From assembly GCA_947480815.1 (NCBI GenBank), contig CANKEA010000095.1, forward strand, positions 1 to 5,665: a stretch of 5,665 nt of DNA, in the 5' to 3' direction. The position numbers and the translations under genes are program-made. The notes under the pieces were generated by a model. That model had not been told where the DNA came from and ran no database searches. It saw nothing but the letters and a program-made list of their open reading frames with translations. Source of the stretch: Caulobacterales bacterium. GTDB lineage: Bacteria; Pseudomonadota; Alphaproteobacteria; Caulobacterales; Caulobacteraceae. This document shows positions 5,290 to 5,665 of the stretch, piece after piece (the stretch's first letter is position 1; each line of letters begins with the position of its first letter).

Positions 5290-5665
5290 TTTGCTTGCGG
5301 ATCGCCCTTTCGAGCAACTTTTCCGCCTTGCGTACCGCCGCCGTCAGCTTCGCGATCTTACCGACACGCTTCTGAGCCTTCTTTTCGGCCTTGGGGAGTG
5401 CCACTGCCTTGTGGGCTTCGGGCACCTTGACCTTGGCCGCAGGCTTGGCCTTCGCGACGACCTTGGGGGCGGCCGCAGCCTTGCGGGTGGAGGGTCTCTT
5501 GACCTGAGCCTTTGGCTTCGCCTTCGCGACCGCCTTGGGAGCGGTGGGTGTCTTCACACGGACCGCTGGCTTGGCCGTTGCGACGACCTTGGGCGAGGCA
5601 GCAGCCTTCGGTCTGCCCACGGCCTTGGCCTTGGCTGAGGCTTTTGGCTTAACGACGGCCTTTAC
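5270..5665 (-). CDS. Histone H1-like Lys/Ala/Pro-rich protein, C-terminal part (cut by the right edge)
   Basis: 131 codons and a TAA are visible; the frame stays open to the window edge, so the start is outside. A GTG at 5620 could serve as a start but has no reason to be one, since the same low-complexity composition continues upstream of it. Composition is dominated by Lys, Ala, Val and Pro. Counting from that GTG as residue 1, AKP..(V)K.P....KA units recur at 16, 34 and 58. Residues 78-116 lack proline and look like a strongly basic amphipathic or coiled-coil helix (KLTAAVRKAEKLLERAIRKQ). Such tails occur in bacterial H1-like nucleoid proteins and in PhaF/AlgP-type DNA-binding proteins. 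I infer nucleic-acid binding by charge; no globular domain is visible to confirm it. The third-position pattern on this strand (frequent AAG, GCC, GTC) supports real coding. It is convergent to rsmJ and overlaps it by 20 bp. Confidence 0.7.
   Translation of the reverse strand, partial: VKAVVKPKASAKAKAVGRPKAAASPKVVATAKPAVRVKTPTAPKAVAKAKPKAQVKRPSTRKAAAAPKVVAKAKPAAKVKVPEAHKAVALPKAEKKAQKRVGKIAKLTAAVRKAEKLLERAIRKQIKKMKL
5442..5593 (-). repeat. Three imperfect 26-bp repeats inside the H1-like gene
   Basis: Copies at 5442-5467, 5514-5539 and 5568-5593 share the frame ggcttggcc...gcgac..ccttggg. The outer two match at 24 of 26 positions, and the middle copy matches the first at 23 of 26. Spacings of 72 and 54 bp are multiples of three, so the repeats encode the PK(V/A)VA.AKP protein units at 24- and 18-residue intervals. 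They reflect internal duplication of the protein repeat, not a separate DNA element. Confidence 0.7.

Noticed and set aside
5291..5638. Plus-strand open frame with Leu/Gly/Arg repeats (GLR-DDLG pattern)
   Set aside because: The repeats are the complement of the Lys/Ala/Pro repeats of the H1-like gene on the minus strand, which is the more plausible coding strand by composition and continues past the edge.
1..5665. A novel multi-gene defence, mobile or biosynthetic system, or a CRISPR array, tRNA, riboswitch or insertion sequence
   Set aside because: Every substantial coding frame belongs to a known family or is a basic low-complexity protein. No regularly spaced non-coding repeats, terminal inverted repeats, transposase or tRNA-like cloverleaf were seen on either strand.

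Overview
The window is GC-rich by eye, and its genes look like those of an alphaproteobacterium, most likely from the Caulobacterales or Sphingomonadales. The grounds are the TonB-dependent receptor with a 'DSIIVTAQKR' N-terminus, a SelO with the sequence style seen in that class, and strong C/G bias at third codon positions. No mobile element, tRNA, rRNA or CRISPR array is visible. I did not find a previously undescribed multi-gene system. The unusual content is a local patch of damaged genes.

Left part (minus strand, read right to left). A CPA1-type Na+/H+ (or K+/H+) antiporter covers 867-2048. It is followed by a weak terminator-like hairpin and an AT-rich leader. Then comes the 5' part of a TonB-dependent outer-membrane receptor (start at 682) that runs off the left edge. 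The two probably have separate promoters and share no obvious pathway.

Middle part (plus strand). Divergent from the antiporter across 94 bp lies an intact selO (2143-3585), encoding a protein adenylyltransferase (AMPylase) with all expected motifs. An NRAMP-family transporter begins 45 bp after selO but is clearly a pseudogene. It has an internal deletion with a frame change near 3811-3822, a second frame change near 4403-4411, and no C-terminal third.

Right part. Behind the NRAMP remnant is rsmJ, the 16S rRNA m2G1516 methyltransferase. Its catalytic part is an open frame at 4669-5289. The true N-terminus is readable in another frame at 4553-4672, behind a good Shine-Dalgarno. Joined by restoring one base, the two give about 245 residues, close to the E. 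coli length. The stop of the first piece overlaps the GTG of the second, so the gene is either frameshifted or expressed as two coupled pieces. The last gene, on the minus strand, encodes a lysine/alanine/proline-rich histone H1-like tail with short tandem repeats. Its 3' end overlaps the end of rsmJ by 20 bp and it is cut by the right edge.

The damage lies only between about 3630 and 4670, between intact selO and the rsmJ catalytic region. This suggests a recently decaying stretch, or local sequence error for the single-base shifts only.
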